Notes: a model not told the origin generated them from the sequence alone. Counted from the stretch's first letter, positions 47,199-59,533 are shown. The stretch: 64,000 nucleotides of DNA from Ochlerotatus camptorhynchus (GCF_037179485.1 NW_027040824.1:1364001-1428000); one strand, 5' to 3'. Program-made: numbers and translations.

Positions 47199-47204
47199 TA
47201 TTTT

Positions 47205-47835
47205 TTGAGTGTAGTGAGCAGATCTCTCAAGGTACCAGCACAAAGCAGTAGCACCAACATTGCCAGCGGTAAAAGGTGGATTTTTTCCCTCTCTGTCGTC
47301 GTGAAGAAAAACTTCCTTGCAGCGGACGGCGGGTGGATCCCTTTGACAACCAGCGGTGGCCTTGGAAGGAGACTCACCTCTTCAACGAGCTGTTTTTGCA
47401 TTAAGCTCAATCCGCACTTACCCGATATCTCTTATTCGGCTGGTATTTTTTTAAAGGGTGCGATATCCTAGGCAGGTGTGGAAGCTGCCTTCCTACACAT
47501 TCAACATTCGATTGCCAACAATGGATGGCAATCGATGTCCGTCGGTGATTGGCACTAGATTGCAGTACAGAGACCAATGTTAAATAAAGGAATGACTGGC
47601 GAATTTCTATTTATATATCTCAATCCCTTTTTCTTACGTAACATTTGAAAACTACACAAAATCTTTTGTTAAATGTAAAGCCCTTTACGCTTATGCATAT
47701 CAACAACATCATCGAGTAGAGGATATTTTCCTCTTGACTATGTATTCGTATTCGGCCAAGTTTTACTAAGTATGAAATCAAAATAATAGGTTACTTCTAT
47801 CGTATTTTAAATCAATTTCAAGAAAAATACTATTT
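47205..47835. other. Non-coding or unrecognised
   Basis: A 92-codon plus-strand frame (47193-47471) and its minus-strand counterpart show no motif. Not called. Confidence 0.35.
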
Positions 47836-47839
47836 CGGA

Positions 47840-49160
47840 CTCCGAACATATTGTTTGTCGCGGTTTTTGTGGCGACACATATAACGTGATTTGTGCCAAA
47901 GTTGATCTCAAACTTCTCGATCAACTTGGATTGTACGAGAAGAATGTCTTCTGGTTGTGCCACTGTACGGCGCTTTTTTCAAACGGCCACTTCCGTAATA
48001 TCGTGAGCCGTGACGTCAATAAGACTTCTGTGGCTCCAAATGTGGTTGATTCGATGAAAGAGGACATCGAGAAATTGAATTCGGCTGTTATTGCTCTTGC
48101 AGCCAAAGTGGATTCGAAGATCCCAGTCGGCTTAACTCCACGTTGGCCCAGAAATGACCGCTTTGATTCCGTTCGTAGCACCCCGAAAAGTCGCCGTACT
48201 TCATCTAGCACTGACGACAAGCCCATTCTGTGTGGTAAGAAAGCACCTATCGACTCGGTCAGAACCGTGGACCTGAACGATGATTTGGTGTGGGTGTACT
48301 TATCGGCGTTTCATCCCACTACTACGAACGATGAAATTTCATCTCTTGTCTCTAAGTGTTTGTGTCTGGAAACAGACGAGAAACCTCGGGTTGACAAGTT
48401 GGTTCCCAGAGGAAAAGATCCGTCAACGTTAAACTACGTTTCCTTCAAAGTCGGCGTCAACCAAAACAAACGGGATGTTGCCCTTTCCTGTGATTCGTGG
48501 CCGGAGGGCATTCAGTTCCGTGATTTCGATGATTCCCGGTCAAAGAAGGTGCCCACATCACCCGTATTGGTCCAGCACAGTGACACCAGTTCCAGGATAC
48601 TTCCTTTTCGATGACTAACGTGTTGTTGGGCGGATCTGGGACGCAACAACACAGTGCTTCGGAAGCCTCTGATCCCTCCGAACCAGTCGAGCTGTTTGTA
48701 GATCTAATCATCAAAAGTCGTCCTGGCCCTGGTTTTTTAATCGGTGATGAGGTCTTCCAGCCTGTACTTACAGGCAAGTATCGATACATTCCAAAACCTT
48801 CTTTTTCTGAGCCACCTTCCGCTTCCAGCAGCGAATACTTAACGCAACCATCCGATCCAACCTTGCCTTCTGAAAACGACGTAGTAAGCTCGATGTCTTC
48901 TGAACTCTGGGTGAACCAATCTGCTTTCCAACCGGGACGCATCGTGGAAAGCTTTATGGATTCCTGTCAGCGTTCATCATAGTCGTCCTGGCCCTGAGGT
49001 TAGATGTGGATTGGGGGTCTTCCAACTTGCTAGAACAGGCGAGTACATAATTAATAGCGCAAATACGATGTCTGATGCCGACCCAAATTTCAGCACCTTG
49101 AATGCCGCCGAATCAACTCTCGTACCTCGGAGCCCGCCCGGAACATTGCGACAAGGTCCG
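47840..49160 (+). pseudogene. CR1-type LINE ORF1 with PHD-like zinc finger
   Basis: The frame opens with a Cys-rich block (CRGFCGDTYNVICAKVD..FWLCHC) spaced like the PHD finger of CR1-group ORF1 proteins. A predicted coiled-coil segment (MKEDIEKLNSAVIALAAKVD) and a basic Ser/Arg linker follow. A conserved domain includes DDLVWVYLSAFHPTTTNDEI and KLVPRGKDPSTLNYVSFKVG. The frame stops at 48612; the reading continues in another frame (48611-48982), then breaks. In the family ORF1 binds element RNA. No ORF2 follows, so it is 3'-truncated near 49160. It may belong to the same family as the ORF2 at 19.8 kb. Confidence 0.75.
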
Positions 49161-49299
49161 TTACTTAGGACCTAATGCAATGTTCAGCTTGAATTGTCTT
49201 TGTGATGTGCATTATGAAAATAGCAAGCATGCTAATTGACTCGCAAGAAAAAAAATAACAAAAGGTAGATTTTAGTGATAAAATATCAAATTTTGTTTT

Positions 49300-49444
49300 T
49301 AATTATATTTTTTTAGAAATATCAAAAAAATATCAAAATATAAACTCAACTGAAATTAAAAAATAGTATATCAAAATATGTTAGCAATATAATTTCAAAA
49401 ACATAATCATTTTGATATTATTTTGATATCCGACTTTGCTCGGG
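49300..49444. mobile_element. Right half of a MITE ending GACTTTGCTCGGG
   Basis: ATCAAAATA/TTTTGATAT motifs lead to GATATCCGACTTTGCTCGGG, matching the right end of the element at 10910-11344. The left end was not found. Confidence 0.45.
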
Positions 49445-51158
49445 TAGGCCGCATGGTCACTAGCCCAGATTTAAATAAATTTTGACGAGTTTCCTGACAC
49501 AGTTATGTTTTTAAGATTCTTAACACTTAGATATTTGTTTTGCACATGTGAACGTTCCAAAATCTTGGAAATTTTTCCAATTCCGGAGTATTTAAAATAA
49601 AACTACCTTAGTATTGAAGAGTTTTCTTAAAACAGAATCATACAATTTTCTTAACATTAAATCTCAAAACTAATTAATTTATTGATGTTTTCCAAATCCT
49701 TGATCTTGAATATTTCTTTTTGTCCAATATCTCGAAATAAATTATGAGGTGGATTCATCCTTATACTCGTATATATACAGCTTTCTTCAGTATTTTCTGA
49801 AGAATTTGCTTGAATCATCTCAGAATACCCTCAGAGTTAATATTAGACCTCCTAATGGTATTTTCTTATAATTTGCTCCATGAAACTCTTGAAAATCATC
49901 TGAATTCAATCTGTAATGCTCTTCAAATTATTAATAATTTATGCAACATTACCTAGAATTCACTTCGAGTTTTCCTTAGCATTCACTTTGTATTCTCCAG
50001 AAATTCATGTAGATTTTTTCTAGGAATTGCTTTTTAGTTTTGCTCATACAAGACTACACTAAATGCTTATGACTTCCATAAATTCTTTGAAATGCTCCCT
50101 TGGAACTCTCATTTGAATTCTCTAAAAAATATCATCGGAACATGAAGGCGATGCCCTTGAAACGGTGCATGATATTTCGTTGGAATCATCTTTCAAAATT
50201 AATTTCATTGGGATTTTCCTTGAATTGGCATCTCAACAAACAATTTGAGCTAAATAAGCCATTTTTTAGATGAAGAAGCATATTTTTGCCTGAATAAGCT
50301 CTTAATCAGCATGTAATGCTTGGTGGGATGCTCCTTAGTAAGAATTTTTTTGGAATTATTCTCAGAATTTTCATTGCAGAACGCAATTGGCATTTTACTC
50401 CTTCCCTTGAAATTCTACTCACTTTGAAAGCTTCCGAAGAATTCGCTTGCAGTGAAGTAACAAATTTCATAGATTTCTAATTAAAAACTATTTAACAGTC
50501 AAGTGAGAAGCCTCCTGGAATTATTTTTCAAGTTGTTTTGAAGTTTAACTGGAATTATTACCAGATTTAATTGTAATCCTCCGTTTAGCATACTCCCGAA
50601 GTAAAATCCAACAATTCTCATGAAATTATTGTCCCGATTATTTTTCTCACTGAATCTTCTTGAAATCATCCTAAGAATTCCTTTGGAATTTTTCTTCGAA
50701 TTTTCATGGCATTCAGAATTCTTCAATAAACTGTCTTTCTAATCCTATTTAGAGTTTACTTGGAATTCTACTTAAAACTACCTTGATATTCCGGTTTCAC
50801 ATAGAATCTGGAGCTCCTAATGGCTACATTGAAAGTAGATTGCACTCAATGGATTCTTCACTGTTCTTCCCAGAACTGCCTTGGAATGGGTCCCCTCCAA
50901 ATTATAATCCAATTTCATGAGCCATGAAATTATGCAAGGAACTTATCTTTATGTTTTTCAAATCTTGGAAAATACCTAGGAATGAGGTTTTTGAAAATTT
51001 CTCCAAGTATCATTTTGTTTAGGCGCTGAATTTAAAAAAAAAATAAACTTAAAAATTTGTTAAAAATATCCATATTTCAGATCCTGAAAAAAAGATCAAG
51101 CCTCTGAATTTTTATTATTTATTTTGTTACTTAAGATTAAATCTGGTCAGGATCTATT
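49445..51158. other. AT-rich stretch without gene
   Basis: Rich in TTGGAATT/AAATTC-like phrases (GGAATTCTACT, GAATTCTCC), which suggests an old degenerate short tandem repeat between about 49900 and 50800. A MITE copy lies inside at 50233. Confidence 0.4.
50233..50327. mobile_element. Second copy of the 107-bp TA MITE
   Basis: TCAACAAACAATTTGAGCTA at the left and GCCTGAATAAGCTCTTAATC toward the right match the copy at 4152-4258. The right end (TGCTTGGTGGGA) is decayed. TA duplication is no longer visible. Confidence 0.75.
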
Positions 51159-51160
51159 AA

Positions 51161-51331
51161 TTTTTTTTCCTTCATTGGTTTCCGTCGATCTTGTTTTCCG
51201 TACTGACTAGCAATGCTACCAATGCCAGGGAGGCAGCTCCAACACCTGTACTCTACCTATCGACCCATCAACTCATAGACTGGGGACCAACGGCTGTACT
51301 TTCCTTCTGAAGGAAGGCGTGATCAGAGATG
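51161..51331 (-). mobile_element. 5'-truncated Feilai-like SINE
   Basis: Tail and middle are present from the T-run at 51161 (poly(A) on the minus strand) to GCGTGATCAGAGATG, where the match ends. The tRNA-like head is missing, as expected from incomplete reverse transcription. Confidence 0.85.
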
Positions 51332-51555
51332 AGTTTGGAAATTCCGTGAGCAATTATGAAAATCCTTGTGAATTGAAGATTTTCCAGGACCAATAACCAT
51401 TCGGCCTAGTGACCTTCTGCCTAGTAAGCATCCGTCCTGAGCATTCAATATATCTATTTGATATATCTCATGATAGGTCCTGGCATAAATTAAAGTTACG
51501 GACCATTTCCCCGGAACACCAGAAACCTGTTCTGATGTTGTCGATTGGTCCTAGG

Positions 51556-52208
51556 CAGGCATGGAAAATAATTTACATTCATTTCGTGCATTCATTGACA
51601 TTAATTTGCCTCTATCTTTTTTCATCAATTCCGTAAAATGATGTGTGAAGGTTTTGTAGGTTTTGATATTACCTACAACTATTGTGAATATCTCAAATCT
51701 ATATCTCTTATAGCGGCGCCGGTGGTGTAGTGGTAAGCGTGATTGCCTCTCACCCCAGCAGGCCTGGGTTCAATCCCAGTCGGTGCCGCTGGGATGTTCT
51801 GAGGCATAACATCTCTGATCACGCCTTCCTTCGGGAGCCATTGGTCCCCGGTTCATGAGTTGATGGATCGATGGGAAGGGTCCAGGTGTGGGAGCTGCCT
51901 TGTGTCTGTAGCATTGATGCTCAGCACGGAAAACAAGATCGACGGAAAACAAATCAATGGAAAAAAATATCTCTTATGTATGATGAACCAAATGGAACAT
52001 AATCCACCATTGTTTTTCAGGGAATGTAAATTACGATCACTGAAGAACAAAAACAATTTCTGCCTTAATGCATGTGAGATATAGATTTGAGTTAGTGACA
52101 AAAGTTGTAGCTAATATCAAAACCAACAAACACTTCATACTTTATTTTACGGAATTCTGTTGATGAAACAAGTTAGAGGTAAATTAATGTAAATGGTTTT
52201 CCATACCT
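51556..52208. mobile_element. MITE with about 150-bp TIRs, split by a SINE
   Basis: The left arm has GCATGGAAAATAATTTACAT, TTCATCAATTCCGTAAAATG, GGTTTTGATATTACCTACAA and CTCAAATCTATATCTC. The right arm answers with the reverse complements (GAGATATAGATTTGAG, TTGTAGCTAATATCAAAACC, TTTACGGAATT). Without the 255-bp SINE the element would be about 390 bp. No coding capacity. Confidence 0.8.
51712..51966 (+). mobile_element. Feilai-like SINE, full length, with 11-bp target duplication
   Basis: ATATCTCTTAT is duplicated at 51701-51711 and 51967-51977. The head 51713-51788 reads as a degenerate tRNA: a 7-bp acceptor-type pairing (GGCGCCG with CGGTGCC), A box TGGTGTAGTGG and B box GGTTCAATCC, one base shorter than the consensus. 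The tail ends GGAAAACAAATCAATGGAAA and A-rich sequence. It is the cleanest copy here and the only one of this family on the plus strand. Confidence 0.93.
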
Positions 52209-53335
52209 CAATATGATCACCCTTTATCATGTCTTTAAAGTTCCTTTGCCTTTAACATCAACATCAAGGAATTCAGTAGCTCAACGAGTTATAGAATAAA
52301 ATAAGAAATATCGACTTATGGACGATACATGGGATAATGAAAGGACCGCAGAATCCATCTAGTTATAGAATATATCGAGTTGTGGAGAGTTGACTGTAAT
52401 TACCGAGAATTCTTCTGTTGAGCTTTCGGAAAAATATTCTTAGTGTTTAAGTACTGTTTATACAAATTTCGCAGATGATCCAATTTATAATAAGAATATT
52501 AAAATTGTTGATATTTTGATTCACATTAATGTAAGCATTTAGGCATATTCTCTTTGAAGTGATGATATGAATTATTCTTTTTTATCGATTTATTGTAGCT
52601 ACAAAAAAAAATCTATATTAAGAATCGTGAATTGTGTTTTACGAAGCTAATGTTCGACAACTCCTCAATGTTAAGCAACTAATGACGCATTATTTAGCAG
52701 CAGTGTTCTTACGCACCTCTCCACAAGTTTTGCAACATATGTTCACGAATAGTCTTATTTGCGTCACTTGGCAAACGATTTTAACAAACGCTCGACTTCC
52801 ATCAGTAACACGTCACTGCAAGGCAAAGTACGCTTACCAAACGAGCTTATAATGGTCGGCAATTCTTTAAATACATTATTATTTCATATCGATGCATTGT
52901 TTTTGCTCCTTGAAGACAACTGCTTTCGTTCTTATTTGTATGGGCACGAGTCCCGACTGCGGTAGAAGGTGTCAGCGGTACCTGATAATAGTGATTGCGT
53001 GTCTGACAAACCTACTACTGCCACACCGGCGGCGGTTGCAGGAGAATATACGGTGGCGTGCCTTCAGCCACGAAGCGACCGCAGAGAATACCGTCGCTTA
53101 TAGTTCTGTGCACCGATATGCAATATCTTGAGGGTTGCTCGTGCGTCGCAGTCGTCGTCGTATGGCTGGCATATGCGGTCAATCACAAGTTATATATAAT
53201 TACCTTCAATGTGAATATATTTGGGTACGTCTTGGCTCGTGCCAACATGAATAGCTGAACTACTGTTTGACCGAGTTTCATCTTCGACCATATGGTTACA
53301 AATGGGGAAATGCAACGGATAAGAAATTTACTTAC
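52209..53335. other. Start of the large RUNX intron, no element recognised
   Basis: This is the 5' part of the 33.7-kb intron. A somewhat GC-richer stretch at 52940-53170 has no open exon-like frame. Confidence 0.5.
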
Positions 53336-53575
53336 CTCGCCCGCTTCGGCCCACGAATCTGAGATCGTTGAATTTTGCCACTTGGTTTCTCATCACAGAT
53401 GTGCAGTTTCTTAGCTCGCCGCAGAAGTTTTCATCGTTACCGGCCCGGATCGTCACCATCGTCCCGTCACAAACGTCACCCAGGGAGACTACCTTGAAGG
53501 CGCTCGGTAGCGTCTTATTGGATCGCCAGTGGTTTGGCAGAGCGGAGCACAGAAAATATGGACTACCGGTTCGCA
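53336..53575 (-). CDS. RUNX transcription factor, exon for the N-terminal two thirds of the Runt domain
   Basis: The 240-bp exon is bounded by acceptor CTTGTCTGTTTTCAG/TG and donor GGCGAG/GTAAGT. It is 2 + 79 codons + 1. The translation carries the Runt-domain landmarks in order: RTGSPYFLCSALPNHWRSNK, TLPSAFKVVSLGDV, DGTMVTIRAGNDENF, CGELRNCTSVMRNQVAKFND and LRFVGRSGRG. These include DNA-contact arginines (RTGSP region and GRSGRG) and the partner-binding surface. It begins in phase 1 at the conserved LV|RT position. It joins in frame to 19486-19599. The protein is a nuclear sequence-specific regulator of development in insects. Identical blocks occur in Runt, Lozenge and other RUNX paralogues, so no symbol is given. 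The N-terminal exon was not found in the window. Confidence 0.97.
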
Positions 53576-54712
53576 CTGAAAACAGACAAGAGAGCAAACA
53601 TCAGCAGGCAAGCGGTGACAACCGTTAATAGAAAATGTAGTTATTCGTCAGCAATTAAGCACTATGTAATCCGATATCAACGTTCGGAGTAATTAGTTTC
53701 ATCTCATTACATTTCTCGCATCGGAACGGGCTCGTGGATGATTTCAATCCATCTCCAGCAGAATGCAACAATTTCCCAGTGACTGAGTTTCATTCAAGTT
53801 TCTACGAAGCCGGCAGTTTACCCATGCAAGAAAATGAGTGCGCATGGCGTGCCAGAGCGGGGAAAGTGAACACTACCGTTGAGGGCGAGTAAGAGAAGGA
53901 ACGATAAATTGTATAAGGTTTCCCGCTTGCTGCCACCCAGCGTCTTGAGATTTCCCAATGTAGAGGAATTCCTGTTCTGTTGAGATTTTCTATGATCGCA
54001 CAGTCGCTCGGTAACAAAAGTTATCAATCGAAGCTAGAGTTCATTCACGAAGCGGCTGACTGATCGGTAAGGTAATTTGAGTATTTTCAAGTTTCACGCT
54101 TCAAGGTATGTATGTCAATAATGTAGATGGAAGCATTATAGGTTGGACCAGTTAATGGGATGCTATGCTGGCTGCAACTTTTATTTTATCGATACATTCT
54201 AGGGTCATAATACCAACCAGGGCAGAGATCGATCATCAGATTTTCCGGGTATCTATCGTTATTACGCTATGTTACTCTTCTCGTGAACCTTACAGCATGA
54301 AAATCTCGATTCAAGTGTTGCAATCGACTCAGCTCAGTGGTCCAAATTTTTCAACTGAGTTTGCACGACTAATACATGTCTTGTATTAGGTTTATGAGCT
54401 AAACCGCCGCGATTATTATTTTTTAATAAGTAAAATTAAAAGTAATCCAACACAGAAAACAAGCATGGATCAAAAACTACACAAATAGAAATTATAAAGC
54501 AATTGCGGCCGTACAGTTTGTAATAGTTTTTTTGAAGCGTGGTTGAATCATTCGAGCTAACTGGGGTCCAACTATGTTGCCAGTATTCATTCCCATTTGG
54601 TTTTTCATCAGTTTTGAGTTAACCTCAGGAATGGTGTTTATTTTTATCGTACTTTAAAAAAATCCCACTGATAGTTTTGAATAAAGCAAATGTGAAAAAA
54701 AATATTAAGTCA
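53576..54712. other. RUNX intron upstream of the first Runt-domain exon
   Basis: Frames at 53802-54027 lack motifs and do not end at a donor giving the required phase. Nothing else recognised. Confidence 0.45.
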
Positions 54713-56020
54713 TGTGCGTCCCATATTGAAAGTACCCGCATTGTCATTAAGACCACCCTTCAGCTTAATGAACCATTCAGTCAAGCTATTTTTTTCAATT
54801 TCTGATGCTATCGGCTTCTGATGACATCGACGATGGAGCTCGGCATTCGAGTTCCAGTGGTGAGGCCAACAGGCACAAATTATATACCGCAGGCATCGGT
54901 TGATGAAGACCTGCAGCTTCGGAGTGTTCTCCGCTGATACACACCACGTCTCGCTGGCGCATAACAACACAGATTTCACGTTCGAGTTGGAAATTCGGCT
55001 TTTGATGCTTTGACCTATCTGGTTTGATCTCCATACGTTTCGTAAACTCGCAAAGGCAGCTCTAGCCTTCTTAATTCGTGCACCTATGTCACTCTTGGTC
55101 CCGCCGTCCGACACTATTTGGCTGCCAAGATATTGGAAACTTTCGACCTTCTCCACTGCTTGCCCCGCTATCGTAAAGTTGGAAGCTTTTTCGTAGTCAA
55201 TGAATACCAAATAAAGGGACTCTTTAAATTCATTGACCTCATCCAGGATGATGCGGAGCCTGACAATATGGTTCACACAAAAACTTCTGGCACGGAATCC
55301 TGCCTGCTGCCGCCGGAGAGTCGCGTCGATCTTCTCATGTATCCTATTCAGGATAACTTTGTACAGAACTTTGATAACAATACACAGTAACATGACGCCT
55401 CGCCAATTGTCTAAGACGCCCTGCATCCAGTCGGCCGGAAAAGTCGCGGTGTCCCAGATATTAAAGAATAGTTGATGCTACATTTAAGCGGATAGCATGG
55501 GGTCAGCTTTAAGCATCTCTGCTGATATGCGATCGACCCCTGGAGCCTTGTTGTATTTCATGCTTCGGATAGCTGCTTCAATCTCCTACTGTGATGGGGC
55601 CTCGGAATTGACGCGAGTGATGCGCCGCACCCTAGGCGAATCATGCCGAGATATTGCTGGTTGGCCGTCGAAACTTGAAGAAGTTGATCAAAGTGCTCAA
55701 ACCAGCGTTTCAGATGGTCAGTTGGGTCGGTAAACAACTGACCAGTCGTGTCCGTCACTGGTATCCTCGGGTTAATTCTTGCTCCACTCAGGCGTCGTGA
55801 GATTTCGTGGAAGAGGCGTATATCGCCAGTGTTTGTGGCTTTCTCCCCTTCGTCGGCCAGGGAGTTCACCCACGCACGCTTGTCCCGTCTACAAGAGCGC
55901 TTGACTTCCTTTTCTAAAACCGAGTACCGTTGACGGGTTTCGTTCTTGGCTCCTCTGGTTCTCGCCCGCTCTATCGCGGCTTTTGCTTCTCTACGCTCCT
56001 CAATCGTTAAATCGCTAAAA
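54713..56020 (-). pseudogene. RTE-type LINE (JAM-like) with internal RT deletion
   Basis: The minus-strand frame from about 56000 has ERARTRGAKNETRQRYSVLE, a linker (SLADEGEKATNTGDIRLFHE) and, after a frame change, RT blocks DNWRGVMLLCIVIKVLYKVI and LYLVFIDYEKAS. At this point about 130 residues, including the catalytic YADD region, are missing. The frame jumps directly to VEKVESFQYLGSQIVSDGG and IKKARAAFASLRNVWRSNQI, then VLLCASETW. The junction is in frame, so it is a clean internal deletion of about 400 bp. It ends at about 54713 with GTFNMGRT. Confidence 0.85.
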
Positions 56021-57077
56021 GTCGTTGCCGTTCAATCAGTTCGATGTCTTTCTCTGTTGGTTTCTTTGAACAATTATAAAGGTTTCAGAGACAGTAGGTG
56101 GTTAGCGTATGGTCTCCTATCTACCTCCTATGTATGTGACGAGTTTGTTATCCTCGGAGACTTCAATATTCCCGGAATTATTTTGCAATCTTCAAATAAT
56201 GGCTTTTTGTTAGCAGACACGGAAAGGCCTTCGTTCCCATAGTGCACCAATGCCTTTCTAGATAGCTACAGCATAGCAAACCAAATTAACCAACGTTTCA
56301 ACAAATATGGACGAACGTTGGACTTTTGTTTTGAAAGCCTTCAAGACGTTGCTCCAGACATCTCAGAGACATCTCATCGTATGTCATAAACCACGTTCCT
56401 AAAAAGACTGCTAAATCTTTCAAGTACCCGCTAAGGCAATCACGCGAATCGCGCCATCTAAAACAAAGAAAAGAGTTGCTTTTCGAAAATTTTCGAAGCA
56501 CAAAACACTTCTGTTGAAACAGCACTATTTGTGTATCAACCATCGTTACCAAACATTGAGTAAAGCTTACTTTTCTGCTTACCAGCGAAAAATTCCATGA
56601 AATCTATTCCGAAGTCCTTTTTGAACTATGTTTGAAGTCAGAAAACAGATAATGGATTGCCTTCTAACGATGAAGTTGAATGACGCTGAAACTTCGAATG
56701 AACTTGTAATCTGCCAACTGTTCTCTAAAAATTTTGCAGGTGTTTTTTTTTTCAAGCGAGTCGCTGCAGCCACAACAGATTACCGAAGCTGCTTCAAACG
56801 TTCCAGCAAGAGATGTAGTCATGTTTTCCTTAGATGTTGATGGCTCTATGATTCTCGAAGCTGCTTCATTCACTTGGACCCGATGGAGTTTCTGCCACTC
56901 TGGTGAAGAAGTGCGTCGATAATTTAATCACACCTCTACGTCACATCGCACCGGCACCTTTCCATCGTTATGTTCCCTGTCCACAAAAAGGGTGACCAAA
57001 CTAACGTTTACAATTACCGGGGTATTTTTGCGCTGTGTGCAGTATCGACATTATTCGAACTAGTGGTGCTTACTAAG

Positions 57078-58334
57078 GCGTTAGCGTTAGCGTTGTTAGC
57101 GTTGATACTAGCGACACTCACATCTCTTCTAAAATTATCAGTTAGACTACTTTCAGGAATAATACTGGGGAGTAAACATTGGTTCCAATCTAAACAAGAG
57201 TAACAGAAGCATGACTGTCGCTATTCCCGGCCACGCCCATCTTTACCATAACTAGGGATAGAGAAGGAATTGTTGATGTAGTACTTACTTAACGAGAGGC
57301 CACCAACTTAGCGACACCCTCATAAGTGCTACGGAGTTGGAGGGTTGGGTAGGGTATTCGGTTAGGATTCACCTCAAGTTGGCGATGCAACCAAAAGTAT
57401 GTATTGTTTATTTGTTGTTCATTTATCTCTCGATAGCCGACTATCGAGAGAAAATATTCATTTTGTTTAGATCATGGATTTTAAGAGTCACGATGGAGAG
57501 CTTGGGATTAAACCCATGATTTTCTGCTCAATAAGCAAAAACGATCCCTCCAGGGTCATCGAGCATCTCAGAACCATAATGCTTCGCGACAATACAGGAC
57601 TACGTTTTCGCTTGATATGCAAATAGTTGCCGAGGTTAATAATCAAATATACAAATAATGGTGGCGATTTATTGTGCTGTGGAAGAGCTTGGGGTTGAAT
57701 CCATGATTTTCTGCTCAGTAAGCAAAATCGATACCTCCAGGGTCGTCGAGCATCTCATAATTCACAGCGCTTCGCGTCAAAGTACGAATATATGGATGAA
57801 CTATCTATTGTTGAATAACTATTATTTACTATGATTACATGAAAGAAATAAAATATAAACTACAAATAGAACGTGACTAATAGAATCTCAAAAAGATATT
57901 CTCACAAATATATTTCACGCAACCAGGAATCTCAAAACCATCAGACGCTAAAATGATACTCTGCACATGTTAGGCACAAGAAGAGGCCAAAAAGCAAGCG
58001 TCTGACACACAAAGCGAAATTGACAGGCTCTATGCGTCAAACACCCGCCCTCCAATCTCCTCCCGCATTCAACAACACAAATCCCTATTACAACATCTAA
58101 CGAATTCAAAACTCCGAAAATCACTCAATTATAGCAAGTGAGTGGAAGCAACCCTGCATGCAACCATTCTTCATGATACACTTTTTCTTTTAGGCCTGTG
58201 GACATGCGTTAGCTTCGAAACTTCTAACCAAACTGGGAAATCTATCAGATCACAAAAAAAAAACTTGAAAAAAGCTTTTAAAGGTAATTACAAGTTAAAT
58301 AAATATTGATTATTTTACGCAAAAACGAGCAAGT
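57078..58334 (-). mobile_element. Unrecognised 1.3-kb retroposon, copy A
   Basis: Reverse complement of copy B (62671-63970) at roughly 93 percent identity by eye over its full length. On the minus strand it starts ACTTGCTCGTTTTTGCGTAA at 58334 and ends in CGCTAA repeats near 57080. It contains a perfect hairpin at 57426-57451 (TCTCTCGATAG-CCGA-CTATCGAGAGA) and two about 100-bp internal repeats with TGGGTTTAATCCCA-like cores (57500-57600 and 57690-57780). No open frame. No target duplication was found around this copy. Confidence 0.75.
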
Positions 58335-58610
58335 AATATTAAATCTCTTGTATCGTATGCTAATGCTTGTTGACTGTAACAAAAATAATATGCTTAAATA
58401 AAATAAAATATTAATAAAATTATATACAATATTTACTAGAAGCTCATTACTTTATTGGTAAGAAGTTTCTAATAAGCCCTCCCAGTTCCTCTGTATACAG
58501 AACAAATCTGATACTATAATCAGAATTGCTCAGTCTGCATGAAGCAGCCGATTTCATCAAGGAAGTTCTATTAACAACCAAGAATTAATCGTTTGAGGCA
58601 TACTGACCAA
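58335..58610. other. Short AT-rich gap between insertions
   Basis: Probably the left end of the mariner-type element that follows; TIRs were not recognised. Confidence 0.35.
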
Positions 58611-59533
58611 GTTGGCAGAATTGCTGGATGTGGCCAAATCGACCGCGACAAACGTTTTAAAAGTGTTCGGGGAGCGTCTGTCGACCGCCAGAAAGTCTGG
58701 AAGCGGTGGCTATCGTAATCCGAACGTGTCAGTGACGACGAATAAGGAGGCGGTGAAATATAAGCGGAATCCTAACCTCTCCATCCGGGACGTCGCTGGC
58801 AAGCTCAATATCTCCTATACTACTGTGTAGCGGGCCAAGAAACGAGCCGGGTTGTCGACGTTTAAGAAGGTGAAGGTGGCGAACTGAGATTACAAACAAA
58901 ACACGTCGGCAAAGCAGCTGTATACGAATCTGCTCACAAAGTTCGACTGTGTCATCATGGACGACGAAACTTATATGAAGGCGGATTTTAAGCAGCTTCC
59001 GGGACAGGAGTTTTATACCCCATCAGGAAAAGGAAATTTTCAAAACCATCAAACTATCGAAGTTCCCGGAAAAAATATCTAGTCTGGCAGGCCACATGCA
59101 CGTGTGGTCTAAAAAGCGGCATTTTCATTACTACGGGAGCCATCAATCAAGAGATTTACGTCCAGGAGTGCCTGGAAAAGCGGCCGCTACCATTCTTAAA
59201 GCAACATAATAGACCTGTGCTTTTCTGGCCGGACTTGGCGAGCTGCCACTATGGGAAAAATGCAATCGAGTTGTACAATGCGAACAACGTGGTTGTGGTA
59301 CCCAAAGACCACAACCCTCCCAACAGCCCAGAACTCCGCCCTATCGAACAGTATTGGGCCTTGGTCAAATGAAATCTAAAAAAAAAACTAATAAATCCAT
59401 GAAAAACAAGCAGCAGTTTAAATCTAGCTGGCGTTCGGCGGCGAATAAGGTCTATGAGACCACTATGCAAAATTTAATGGAAGGGGTTAAGCGGAAGGCA
59501 CGGCAGTTCGGATGTGGCAAACCAAAAGAATAA
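58611..59533 (+). pseudogene. ITmD37E-type transposase, third copy
   Basis: Helix-turn-helix blocks (AELLDVAKSTATNVLKVFGE; SIRDVAGKLNISYTTV) are followed by an in-frame TAG at about 58827. The core has IMDDETYMKADFKQLPGQEF, then after a frame change FWPDLASCHYGKNAIELYNA and ELRPIEQYWALVK with exactly 37 residues between Asp and Glu. The C-terminus ends FGCGKPKE stop at 59533. At least three stops or frameshifts inactivate it. It differs from both other copies, so three DD37E lineages are present. Confidence 0.88.

Noticed and set aside
51713..51788. tRNA gene
   Set aside because: It has A and B boxes and an acceptor-like stem, but the B box is one base short, no proper anticodon stem forms, and the same sequence recurs as the head of a 255-bp SINE with target duplications.
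53802..54027. Candidate N-terminal exon of the RUNX gene
   Set aside because: Neither frame ends at a donor giving phase 1 with the expected residues before RTGSP, and stops interrupt.
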